This document shows, in pieces, positions 24,151-32,246 of a stretch of 64,000 nt of DNA. The stretch spans positions 1 to 64,000 of the forward strand of contig JBFWYG010000018.1 of NCBI GenBank assembly GCA_050186725.1, read 5' to 3'. A program made the translations under genes and the position numbers. The stretch is from JADJYF01 sp050186725. GTDB taxonomy: Bacteria > Pseudomonadota > Gammaproteobacteria > Ga0077536. Below the pieces are notes generated by a model. That model did no database searches and was not told where the DNA came from. It was given only the letters and a program-made list of their open reading frames with translations. How positions within the stretch are numbered: the stretch's first letter is position 1; every line of letters starts with the position of its first letter.

Positions 24151-25940
24151 TGCCCGGCCCGCAGGACAGCGCGCCGAGCATCTCGGCGGACGCCTACGAG
24201 GCGTTGATGCAGTTCCTCTACCGCGCGCCCATCGGGCTGGTGCAGACCGACGGCGCCGGCGCGGTCGAGATGCTGAACCCGATGTCGGCGAATCTGCTCA
24301 TGCCGCTCTCGCCGGATGGCACGCTGGACAACCTGTTCGACGTGCTGGACGGCGTGGCGCCGGGCCTGCGCGCCTTGTGCGCCGAAACCCATGTGGACGG
24401 CGTGATTTGCGAGAACCTGCGCTTCGTGCTGCCGCCGGCGCTGCCCGGCGCCGAGTCCCAGGTGCTGTCGCTGAGCCTGCTGCGCCTCGACGCGCAGCGC
24501 CTGATGGCCGTACTGACCGACGTCACCCAGGAAGTGGAGCGCGAGCAGGCGACGCTCGCGCGCCGCGTGCGCGACGCCACCCACACCGACGGGCTGACCC
24601 GCATGCCGAATCGGCTCGCGATCCTCGAACAGCTCGCGCGCCTGCTCGAGCTGCGTGCGCAGGACGCGGGGCGCGAGTTCGCGGTGCTGTTCCTGAACTG
24701 CGATCGCTTCAAGCAGGTGAACGACGCCTTCGGTCCTGGCGCGGGTGATGCCGTCCTCTCGATGATTGGTGAACGTCTGCGCGCGGCGCTGCGCCAGGGC
24801 GACAGCGTGGGCCGCGGTGAAGGCGAGGCGAGCATGGCAGGCCGCATCGGCGGCGACGAGTTCGTGGTGCTGGTCGAGAACCTGCGCCGCGGGAGCGACG
24901 TGCATGCCATCACCAACCGCCTGATCGGCGCGCTCGCGCCCGAGTACGACGTGGATGGTCACGCCGTGCGCTGCGGGGTGAGCATGGGCGTCGTGCTCGG
25001 CAGCGCGGCGCGCACCGAGGCCGACGGCGTGCTGGCCGACGCCAGCATCGCCACGGAGGAGGCCAAGCGCGCCGGTGGCATGCGCGCGGTGCTGTTCGAG
25101 CCGGCCATGCGTGAACGCGCGGCGCGACGTGGCGGACTGGAGGCCGAACTGCGCCGGGCGCTGGCCGAGGGCCAGTTCTTCGTGGTCTACCAGCCGGTCA
25201 TCGCGCTGGCCGAGCAGGGCTCGGACCACGCGCTGGCCGGCGTGGAAGCGCTGGTGCGCTGGCAGCACCCCGAGCGCGGGCTGGTGCCGCCGCTGGAATT
25301 CATCGAGGTGGCGGAGTCCTGCGGGCTGATCGGCGAACTCGGCTTCCAGGTCCTGGAAGCCGCCTGCCGCCAGTTCCTGCGCTGGCGTGAACAGTTCGGG
25401 CCACGGGCGCCGCGGCGCCTGGCGGTCAACCTGTCGCGCGCGCAGCTCGCGGAAACGGACTTCGTGCCGCGCGTCGCCGCGCTGCTGGCGGCGCTTGGCA
25501 TGGCACCGCCGGATCTGCAGTTCGAGGTCACCGAGAGCCTGGCGGCCCAGGACAGCAGCGTGCAGGCGGTGCTGAAGGCGCTGAAGGCCCTGGGCCTCAC
25601 GCTCGCGCTGGATGACTTCGGCACCGGCTACTCGTCACTGGCGAGTCTGCATCTGCTGCCGGTGGACACGGTCAAGATCGATCGCTCCTTCGTCTGTCAC
25701 GCCGATCACAGTCAGCACCACCGCGTGCTGATCGACGCCACCGTGCGCGTCGCCGCGAGCCTCGGCATGGACACCGTGGCCGAGGGTATCGAGACCGTCG
25801 CGCAGGCCGCGGTGGTGCGCGAACTCGGCTGCGACAAGGGCCAGGGCTACCTGTTCAGCAAGCCGCTGCGCGGGGCGGAACTGGTGGAGTGGTTGAACGA
25901 GGAGCGCGGCCTGCGTGAGGGGAGTGCGGTGGCGGCGTGA
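24147..25940 (+). CDS. PAS-GGDEF-EAL cyclic-di-GMP protein
   Basis: Protein of 597 residues. The N-terminal PAS (FLYRAPIGLVQT, LNPMSANLLMPLS) is a close paralogue of PAS 1 in the previous gene. The GGDEF domain (GGDEF at 235-239; NCDRFKQVNDAFG) lacks an RxxD inhibitory site. The EAL domain is complete: EAL at 367-369, NLSR, EVTES, DDFGTG (489-494), VKIDRSF, EGIET and the Gln of GQGYLFSKP. So phosphodiesterase activity is expected, and cyclase activity is possible. Translationally coupled to the upstream cyclase (ATGA overlap). Confidence 0.92.
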   Translation: MMPGPQDSAPSISADAYEALMQFLYRAPIGLVQTDGAGAVEMLNPMSANLLMPLSPDGTLDNLFDVLDGVAPGLRALCAETHVDGVICENLRFVLPPALPGAESQVLSLSLLRLDAQRLMAVLTDVTQEVEREQATLARRVRDATHTDGLTRMPNRLAILEQLARLLELRAQDAGREFAVLFLNCDRFKQVNDAFGPGAGDAVLSMIGERLRAALRQGDSVGRGEGEASMAGRIGGDEFVVLVENLRRGSDVHAITNRLIGALAPEYDVDGHAVRCGVSMGVVLGSAARTEADGVLADASIATEEAKRAGGMRAVLFEPAMRERAARRGGLEAELRRALAEGQFFVVYQPVIALAEQGSDHALAGVEALVRWQHPERGLVPPLEFIEVAESCGLIGELGFQVLEAACRQFLRWREQFGPRAPRRLAVNLSRAQLAETDFVPRVAALLAALGMAPPDLQFEVTESLAAQDSSVQAVLKALKALGLTLALDDFGTGYSSLASLHLLPVDTVKIDRSFVCHADHSQHHRVLIDATVRVAASLGMDTVAEGIETVAQAAVVRELGCDKGQGYLFSKPLRGAELVEWLNEERGLREGSAVAA

Positions 25941-26128
25941 GTATGCTTGGGGTTGGCTTCGGCTAGATGCCCTGGGAGGGAATGTCGCACTGAAGTGCGA
26001 CCTACAGGCGACCTGCACGCGACCCTTCTGTCGGCGGGACGCCTACATGACGTGTGGCTGGCCAGGCGCGGGTGTTCGATGCGATAGTCGAGGGCCCCGC
26101 CCTGGAGCTGTCGCCCTTGTCTTCAATC
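25941..26128. other. Intergenic region holding a REP-like palindrome
   Basis: 188 bases between the PAS-GGDEF-EAL gene and the lipoprotein hydrolase. A palindromic repeat at 25984-26006 is the only structure seen. Confidence 0.5.
25984..26006 (-). repeat. REP-like palindromic element
   Basis: GTCGCACT, a two-base loop GA, and AGTGCGAC form a perfect 8-bp hairpin followed by CTACA. Read on the minus strand it begins TGTAGGTCGCAC, the form of dispersed REP elements common in gammaproteobacteria such as Xanthomonas and Pseudomonas relatives. Confidence 0.5.
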
Positions 26129-27124
26129 ATGCGCCGCCCCGCGCGCCTGACCTTCGCTCTCCCGCTCACCACCGTGCTCGGCTGCAGTGCGCCGCTCATC
26201 GACAGCGGCGCGCTGCCGGCACCGGTCAGCGGTGAGACCTTCACCCTGGAGAGCATTGCGGGGCCGCTTGCCTGTTACGTCGACGGACAGGCGAGCGCGA
26301 ACCATGGACCGCTGCTGCTCGTGCACAGCGTCAATGCCGCCGGCTCAGCCTACGAGGTCAAGCCGCTCTACGACCACTACCGTGGATCGCGACGCGTGTA
26401 CGCGCTCGAACTGCCCGGCTACGGCCATTCGGATCGCAGCGATCGGGTCTATACGCTGCGCATGATGACCGACGCAGTGCTCGCGGCGACGGACGAGATC
26501 CGCCGACGCGAGAACGTCGATGCGATCGACGCGTTGGCGGTGTCCCTGTCGAGCGAATTCCTCGCGCGCGCGGCCAGCGAACGGCCGGCGGCGTATCGCA
26601 CGCTCGCGCTGGTGAGCCCCACGGGCTTCGATGGTCGCGGTCCCTATCGAGGTCCGGCGGGAAGTTCGCGTGGCAAAGCCTGGTTGTATCGGCTGTTCAC
26701 CATGCCATTGTGGCGACGCGGGCTGTTCGATGTGCTCACGAGCCGCGCCAGCATCCGCTTCTTTCTGGAGAAGACCTGGGGCGGCACGCATATCGACGAG
26801 GGCGTGTTCGAGTACGCGCGCCTGACGACGCGCCATCCCGGCGCGCACCACGTGCCCTACTACTTCATCTCCGGTTACCTGTTCGGCGCCGACATCACCT
26901 CGGTGTACGAGTCCCTGCGGCAGCCGGTGTGGATGTCCCACGGCGTACGGGGCGACTTCGTCGATTATCGCTACAAGGACGCCCTGGCCAACCGTTCCAA
27001 CTGGCACTTCACGGTGTTCGACTCGGGCGCCTTGCCGCACTTCGAACACCCGCGCGAATTCACGGCCGCCTACGACGCCTTCCTCGACGCGGTGGGCCGC
27101 GCCGACGGGCACCCGGCGCCCTGA
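26129..27124 (+). CDS. Alpha/beta-hydrolase lipoprotein
   Basis: Protein of 331 residues from ATG 26129. The N-terminus fits a lipoprotein signal peptide (RLTFALPLTTVLGC, lipobox VLGC), so the mature protein is probably membrane-anchored. The fold is alpha/beta hydrolase: HSVNAAGSAYEV as oxyanion strand, ELPGYGHSDRS, nucleophile elbow AVSLSSEF (Ser in the usual Gly-x-Ser-x-Gly place, with the first Gly replaced), and LPHFEHP with the likely catalytic His. The open frame also extends 25 codons upstream, but that start would bury the lipobox. Substrate unknown. Confidence 0.8.
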   Translation: MRRPARLTFALPLTTVLGCSAPLIDSGALPAPVSGETFTLESIAGPLACYVDGQASANHGPLLLVHSVNAAGSAYEVKPLYDHYRGSRRVYALELPGYGHSDRSDRVYTLRMMTDAVLAATDEIRRRENVDAIDALAVSLSSEFLARAASERPAAYRTLALVSPTGFDGRGPYRGPAGSSRGKAWLYRLFTMPLWRRGLFDVLTSRASIRFFLEKTWGGTHIDEGVFEYARLTTRHPGAHHVPYYFISGYLFGADITSVYESLRQPVWMSHGVRGDFVDYRYKDALANRSNWHFTVFDSGALPHFEHPREFTAAYDAFLDAVGRADGHPAP

Positions 27125-27153
27125 CTGGCGCGCGGCTCGCGATACGGCTCGCC

Positions 27154-27588
27154 TCAGGCGAGCACGTCGCGCACCTGGTCTTCGACGATCAGGGTGTACA
27201 TGAACTGCTCGAGCTCCGGCCCCATGGCGTCGCGCGACGAGACGATGCCGATGGGCCGGCCGTTGTCGACCACCGGCACGTGCCGGAAGCGTCCGGCGTG
27301 CATCAGCTCCAACGCGCGGGCGAAGGGCTTGTCGGCGTCGATGGTGGTGGGGTTGGCGGTCATCACTTCGCCGACCGGCGTGGTCTGCGGATCGCGGCCC
27401 TCGGCCACCACGCGGAACAGCGCGTCGCGCTCGGTGAAGATGCCTGCCAGGCGCTCGCCGTCCACCACCACGATGGCGCCCACCTTGTGGGTACGCATCA
27501 GGCGCGCGGCATCCGCCACCGGCAGGCTGGCCGGCGTGCTCAACAGATCTTGCCCCTCGATGATCGAACGAATGGTGCGGATGCTCAT
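27154..27588 (-). CDS. CBS-domain-pair protein
   Basis: Protein of 144 residues starting at ATG 27588 with AGGGAG upstream. Two tandem CBS motifs: ADAARLMRTHKVGAIVVVDG..LAGIFTERD and ALELMHAGRFRHVPVVDNGR..GIVSSRD. Such pairs bind adenosine nucleotides and usually regulate partner proteins. No partner domain is fused. Convergent with the lipoprotein hydrolase gene. Confidence 0.9.
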   Translation of the reverse strand: MSIRTIRSIIEGQDLLSTPASLPVADAARLMRTHKVGAIVVVDGERLAGIFTERDALFRVVAEGRDPQTTPVGEVMTANPTTIDADKPFARALELMHAGRFRHVPVVDNGRPIGIVSSRDAMGPELEQFMYTLIVEDQVRDVLA

Positions 27589-27744
27589 GATCTTGACTCC
27601 CTGGATGACCCTTGTTCGGTCGGATGATAGCCTCGCGCGCGAGTCGATGTGAGTACCCTGTCGGTGGGCGGCGCTGGGCGCTGGAAAACCGTTTTTACGC
27701 CCAACCCGACCGTGACGGATCACATGGATACGCCGCCCAGCGAC

Positions 27745-28395
27745 TCAGAACGCGCGGCGAAAGCTCAGGTTGTAGCGCACTGCGCCAGCCGCCGGGTGGT
27801 GCCCGGCCCCCGGCGCCTCGACTCCATGGAATCGCAACCGATCCTCGCCACCCCACACCACCACGTCGCCATGGTTCACGGGCACGCGTCGCACCCGCGC
27901 GTTGCGCACGGCGCCGCCCCAGAGGAAATCCGCGGTGAGGCCCAGGGACACCGAGACTATCGGCTGATCGAGCGGCAATTCGTCGCGATCCTGGTGCAGC
28001 GATAGCCGGGCATCGGATTCGTAGCGGTTCATCAGGCAGGCGTCAGGTTCGAAACCGTCGAACCCGGCGGCGGCCGCGGCGGTCCGCGCGAGTTCCAGGA
28101 ATGTCGCCGGCATCGAGGGCCAGGCCAGACCGCTGTCCGGATCGGTCGCGACGTAGCGATAGCCGCGACGATCGCTTACCCAGCCGAGCGCGCCGCAGTT
28201 GGTCATCGCCGCGGACATGCGGCGATTGCCGGGTGTCAGCATGTGTCGGAACGGGGCCGCGACCGCGACCGCGTGCAGTGCTTGCAGCAGATCATCCGCC
28301 ATCGGCAACGCGAAGCCGCAGAGCAGCGCGGCGTGGGCGCCGAGGGACACGGGCGCGGACGTGGGCGTGAAGAGTGGCAGGGTCATGCGGTGCAT
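27745..28395 (-). CDS. alkB: Alpha-ketoglutarate-dependent alkylated-DNA repair dioxygenase
   Basis: Protein of 216 residues, typical for AlkB. It keeps the Fe(II) site HxD (SLHQDRDE) and distal His (RFHGVEA), the nucleotide-recognition lid (MTNCGALGWVSDRRGYRY, YESDARLSLHQD) and the 2-oxoglutarate Arg in RYNLSFR. It repairs 1-methyladenine and 3-methylcytosine by oxidative demethylation. The start is ATG 28395; ATG 28386 is an alternative. No RBS decides between them. Confidence 0.93.
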   Translation of the reverse strand: MHRMTLPLFTPTSAPVSLGAHAALLCGFALPMADDLLQALHAVAVAAPFRHMLTPGNRRMSAAMTNCGALGWVSDRRGYRYVATDPDSGLAWPSMPATFLELARTAAAAAGFDGFEPDACLMNRYESDARLSLHQDRDELPLDQPIVSVSLGLTADFLWGGAVRNARVRRVPVNHGDVVVWGGEDRLRFHGVEAPGAGHHPAAGAVRYNLSFRRAF

Positions 28396-28452
28396 TGTGG
28401 CATGGCGGGTGCGTCGCTGTTCCCCGATGCCATCGCCGACTCAGGCGAGCGC

Positions 28453-29019
28453 TCACGAGGCGACCACCGCGGCGCTTGCTGGTGCTGCCGGCGCGGCACA
28501 GACGATGCCGAGTACGATGCCGACCAGCCAGCGCCCACCACCTTCCATGAACAGCAGCAAGTGCTCCAGCGGCAGGGCGCTGAAGGTATCGCCATCGCCT
28601 GCGCTGGCGGCGAGCAGGCTCGCGACTCGTCCGGCCAGCAGCGGCGGGGTCGTGAGCGACAAGACCAGTGCTGCCCCAATGCCGAGCAACAGCAGACGCG
28701 GTCGTCCGGCATTGGTCACAAGTCGCGCGATCGCCACCCACAAGAACAGCGCGAGCGGTAGCAACACGTGGGCGACGTGCGTGGCGCCACCGTCGAAATC
28801 AGCGCCCGGCGGCAGCGTGCGGCCGGAGGCGATGCGCAGCGGTGTGCGCAGCACGCAGCGCATCGTGACCATCGGTTGACCGGCCACCTGCCTGATGCGC
28901 AACACCGGGTAGTAGTCAGATTGCAGCGCGCCGACGGCAATCTCCAGTGCCGGCAGCGAGATCTGCAGCAGTGGGCGAGCGAGAAAATACACGGCCGGCG
29001 TTACCATAAGCCACAGCAC
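28453..29019 (-). CDS. Exosortase-H-associated membrane protein
   Basis: Membrane protein of 188 residues: an N-terminal segment (LWLMVTPAVYFLARPLL), a long periplasmic-type loop, and three further hydrophobic segments (VLLPLALFLWVAIARLV, LLLLGIGAALVLSL, LVGIVLGIVCAAPAAPASAAVV). The pattern and place directly after an exosortase H match the exosortase-H-associated protein. The frame is open back to 29085 but offers no other usual start than GTG 29019. It probably helps the sorting enzyme. Confidence 0.75.
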   Translation of the reverse strand: MLWLMVTPAVYFLARPLLQISLPALEIAVGALQSDYYPVLRIRQVAGQPMVTMRCVLRTPLRIASGRTLPPGADFDGGATHVAHVLLPLALFLWVAIARLVTNAGRPRLLLLGIGAALVLSLTTPPLLAGRVASLLAASAGDGDTFSALPLEHLLLFMEGGGRWLVGIVLGIVCAAPAAPASAAVVAS

Positions 29020-29038
29020 GAAGACGCGCCCGACAAGC

Positions 29039-29554
29039 TCAACTCTGCTCGGGATCGACGTGATCCTCCGCGGGTGACCAGCGGTTCAACCACCAGGCAA
29101 AGTAGGCCGCGCAGGCCAGAATCTCCAACATCGGAATGAAATAGACGTGCAAGGGCACGAACAGGGTGTGGTGATGGGCGGCAATGAAATATAGACCGAC
29201 GATGCGCAGTTCATTGAGCGCGAACACCATCACCCCGCCGCCAAGCGCGCCAGCCAGCTTTCTGCCCGGTGACGCATCAACCGCGACGATCGCAGCGACC
29301 AGCAGGAACAGCAGCCCGGCGCCATCACAACCGCGCACGATCTCGAGCACGGCGTGGGCCGAGCGAAGCTGATTATCGATCACCTGCACTGCTTCACCAG
29401 GTGCGAGCCAGGCCACAATCACCGCGGCCGGCTGCACGATGGCGTAGCGATACGCGACTTCCACCAGGAAGGACGTGGGCACCTGCAGATAGGCGACGTG
29501 CAGGACGAGGTAGGCGGCGCCAAATACAGGAACGAAACCACGTGAGGACTTCAT
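29039..29554 (-). CDS. xrtH: Exosortase H (C-terminal protein-sorting transpeptidase)
   Basis: Polytopic membrane protein of 171 residues. The catalytic triad of the archaeosortase/exosortase family is in place: Cys76 (EIVRGCDGAG), Arg117 (ALNELRIVG) and His136 (VPLHVYFIP). The short size and GC(N/D)G context fit exosortase H. It cleaves CTERM-tagged proteins at the membrane and transfers them to an envelope acceptor. Its ATG overlaps the stop of the subtilase gene, whose C-terminus is a likely substrate tail. Confidence 0.85.
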   Translation of the reverse strand: MKSSRGFVPVFGAAYLVLHVAYLQVPTSFLVEVAYRYAIVQPAAVIVAWLAPGEAVQVIDNQLRSAHAVLEIVRGCDGAGLLFLLVAAIVAVDASPGRKLAGALGGGVMVFALNELRIVGLYFIAAHHHTLFVPLHVYFIPMLEILACAAYFAWWLNRWSPAEDHVDPEQS

Positions 29555-31836
29555 CAGCGCGTCTGCCGCGGGCGGGATTTCGCCCGGTGCCCCACCACAC
29601 CCAGGACCAGTGCCAGCACTGCAAGCCAGCCGGGCGGCAGCGCTACCTGATGGGCAACCTGCGGTGTGGACGTCTGATCGTTGGGGTCGGACTCGCCGCT
29701 ATCGAGCGCGCCATTGCGGTTGAGATCCTCGGCGCCGTCGCTCGCGCCGTCGCCATCGCTGTCAGGCGCCAGCGGTGAAGTCCCGGTCGTGGGATCGGCA
29801 TCGGGGATGAACAACGTCGGGTCGGTGCCGAGCAAGGAGCCATCACCGTCTGGGTCCGGCACCGCTGTTACGAGCCCGAGTTCGGTGCCATCCAGCACGC
29901 CATCACCGTCGGTGTCCGAGCGGCGCGGATCGGTCTCGCCGGCGTCGTGCGTGCCGTCGCAGTTGAGGTCTTCGTCACTGTCAGCTAGGCCGTCGTCATC
30001 ACTGTCGATGTCGAAAGCATGGGTGCTCGTCGCGTTCTCCAGGTCGTCGCCGATGCAGTCGCCGTCCGTGTCCAGCGCCCAGGCAAGGCCGAGCGATCCG
30101 CCGGCGCCGTCGCGACCGTCGACGGCGATGGCGTAGGTCACGCCCGCGGCGACCTGCACAGCCAGCGTCGCGGGCTCGCCTTCGGGGTTACTCGCCGCGG
30201 CCACTGGCGCCAGCGCGCTCACGGCCTCACCGGTATAGACAGCGAGCAACGTATTGATGGTGCTGCCGGCAGTCGTGAGGCGCAGGGTGGTGCGCACGGT
30301 AATGTCTTGCGGCGCGGTCCAACGCCACCAGGCCGATGCGCCACCGGCATTGCCCGCATGATCGGGTTCGCCGACCTCCTTGCTTGCGTAACGATTGTCG
30401 AGTGTCTGCGAACCACTGGTGGCCGACAGCGTCACCCCATCGATGAACGCGTCATTGGGTGGCGGCGGAAAGATCGCTTTCAAATCCAGACGTGGTTTGG
30501 TGATCGCGCTCTGTGGGCGCGAGTCCGTCACCGGCACGCCGGCGGCGATCAGTCGGTTGGCGGTGTCACCGGGCGTGTCGGCGGGGAAAGCAGCCTTCAA
30601 CGCGGCCACCGCACCCGCGACGTGGGGCGCCGCTTGCGAAGTCCCACCGAAGGTGACACCGGCGGCGGTAATCTGCGCGCCTGGCGCATAACCCGACAAA
30701 TAGCTCGCAGTATTGGAGAAACAGGTCACCTTGTCGGCAGCCGTGCTCGAGTCACTGCATATGCTCCAATTGACCGGGCCGATATCGCTGTCGTAGACCG
30801 CGCCGACCGACAGCGCCCCTGGGGTGCAAGCCGGTGAAGACAGGCCATCGAGAAAAGCTTCGTTACCCGCCGCGATGACGCTGATGATGCCGACGTTCAG
30901 TGCGTTGTTGACTGCCGATCGGTACGGATTGAGCACCCCTCCGCACGGCGAGGTGCGCTTCAAGCCGTCCCCGAGGCTGAGATTCATGGCGGCGATATTC
31001 CAGGTGCTGCGATTGGCGATCGCCCAGTCCATGGCGGCGATCACGTCGCTGCTCCGGGCAGTGTCGCCGTCGAACACGTCCAGCGCGATGATGCGCGTGC
31101 CCGGCGCGACACCGAGCGCGATGGCCGCCACCGAGCTGCCATGGCCGTCGGCGTCCAGCGTGTTGTCCTGATTGGCGAATTCCTGCGCGTAGGCGACCTT
31201 GCAGCTGGTCGCGGGGCTACCTGGCGTGACGCATGAGCCGAAGGCAGGCCGGGTGTAGTCCACACCGGTGTCGAGCACCGCGACCGTCGTGCCGGCACCC
31301 AGCTGTGACGCAGCACCGGCCGGGGGACGGTGGATCAGCGGCAGGCTCTGCGTCAGCGCGTGGCGCAACAGCACGTCTTCGTGCACGGCCTCGACCTCGG
31401 GGCGACGCAGCAGCCGCAAGAGTTCGGGCATGTTGCGAATCTTCACCGCAGACATCGGTAGCTGGGTGTACTCACGCACGACCGGCGCATCGCCGCGCGC
31501 CAGACGTGTGCGGGCGAGACGCTTGAGCTCGCGGTAACCCGCGACGCGCTGCCTTTGGCTGTCCTCACGCGCCGCGCGGTCACCGCGCGCGAGGCGCAAG
31601 TCAGCGAGCGCGTCGATGTCGGCGGTGCGAAACTGCACCAGCACGGTCAACACCGGTTCACGCTCCAGGCGCCGCCACAGCGCATCCGTGACTTTGGCTC
31701 GCGCCCGCTCGAGAATCTCCTCCGGCGTGGGTAGTTCAGCAGCGTGGGCGCCAACCGATCCGCAAACGAAGGTCGCGGCAAGCAGCACGTTGGCCAGCAG
31801 CCGCCTGATGTGCGGCAGCTGTAACAAACTTGTCAT
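29554..31836 (-). CDS. Secreted subtilisin-like (S8) protease with calcium repeats and sorting tail
   Basis: Protein of 760 residues starting at ATG 31836 with GGAGG nearby. Signal peptide (LLANVLLAATFVCGSVGAHA), an inhibitor-like propeptide (about 35-160), and a S8 catalytic domain with Asp189 (VLDTGVD), His232 (DGHGSSVA), Asn325 (AAGNE) and Ser400 (GGTSQAAPHVAG). A beta-sandwich domain (about 460-600) is followed by thrombospondin-type-3-like Asp repeats (DTDGDCIGDD, DSDDDGLADSDED). The C-terminus is Pro-rich, then a hydrophobic helix (PPGWLAVLALVLGVVGH) and a basic end, fitting an exosortase tail. It is the first gene of an operon with xrtH. Confidence 0.92.
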   Translation of the reverse strand: MTSLLQLPHIRRLLANVLLAATFVCGSVGAHAAELPTPEEILERARAKVTDALWRRLEREPVLTVLVQFRTADIDALADLRLARGDRAAREDSQRQRVAGYRELKRLARTRLARGDAPVVREYTQLPMSAVKIRNMPELLRLLRRPEVEAVHEDVLLRHALTQSLPLIHRPPAGAASQLGAGTTVAVLDTGVDYTRPAFGSCVTPGSPATSCKVAYAQEFANQDNTLDADGHGSSVAAIALGVAPGTRIIALDVFDGDTARSSDVIAAMDWAIANRSTWNIAAMNLSLGDGLKRTSPCGGVLNPYRSAVNNALNVGIISVIAAGNEAFLDGLSSPACTPGALSVGAVYDSDIGPVNWSICSDSSTAADKVTCFSNTASYLSGYAPGAQITAAGVTFGGTSQAAPHVAGAVAALKAAFPADTPGDTANRLIAAGVPVTDSRPQSAITKPRLDLKAIFPPPPNDAFIDGVTLSATSGSQTLDNRYASKEVGEPDHAGNAGGASAWWRWTAPQDITVRTTLRLTTAGSTINTLLAVYTGEAVSALAPVAAASNPEGEPATLAVQVAAGVTYAIAVDGRDGAGGSLGLAWALDTDGDCIGDDLENATSTHAFDIDSDDDGLADSDEDLNCDGTHDAGETDPRRSDTDGDGVLDGTELGLVTAVPDPDGDGSLLGTDPTLFIPDADPTTGTSPLAPDSDGDGASDGAEDLNRNGALDSGESDPNDQTSTPQVAHQVALPPGWLAVLALVLGVVGHRAKSRPRQTR

Positions 31837-32149
31837 GTTCCCTCGGCCTCCTTGTCGGACGCGGACGACATCTTGGCGACGATGGTAACGCGCTTACCCG
31901 AGTGTGCATCCTGGCGTTGCCGCGATTGTCCAGGATGTCGCACTTCGACCCCTGGCGAGATGGTGGCTGCCGCGATCGACCGCCCTCCGCGCGGCCCAGC
32001 CCGCGCCCAGCGTGGTGGGCGCAGTTGCTCCGCGCGCGTTCACTACACCCCCCAAGGCGCGGTCGGCATGTCCTCTTCTATTGGCACGACTCGGGTGGTC
32101 GAGGAAGCTGCGAAAGGCAGCGCTTCCGCGCGTCAAGCATGGCCCGCTC
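31837..32149. other. Gene-poor region after the truncated PEP-utilising gene
   Basis: 313 bases between the subtilase start and the degraded 3' end of the PEP-utilising enzyme. Translation beyond the remnant no longer follows the family, so a recombination or deletion endpoint probably lies near 32150. The subtilase promoter should be here; none is clear. Confidence 0.4.
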
Positions 32150-32246
32150 GTGAATCCAATGCCGTACTCGCGCGACAGTCAGGCGCCGCGGGCGAACGTG
32201 CCGTCACTTTTCAGCCCGAAGCCCTTCACCTCGGGAAACACCGACA
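32150..32246 (-). pseudogene. Remnant of the phosphohistidine (PEP-utilising) domain
   Basis: Directly beyond the stop of the 32247-34763 gene, a shifted frame reads SVFPEVKGFG, then LKSDGTFARGA, a TGA, then SREYGI. This matches the family core DPSW.P.FP.I.G....GGTLSHGA..REYG. One missing G in the Trp codon (TTGATG for TTGGATG) gives the frameshift, the catalytic SHGA has become ARGA, and a stop follows. The domain is dead. Confidence 0.7.
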
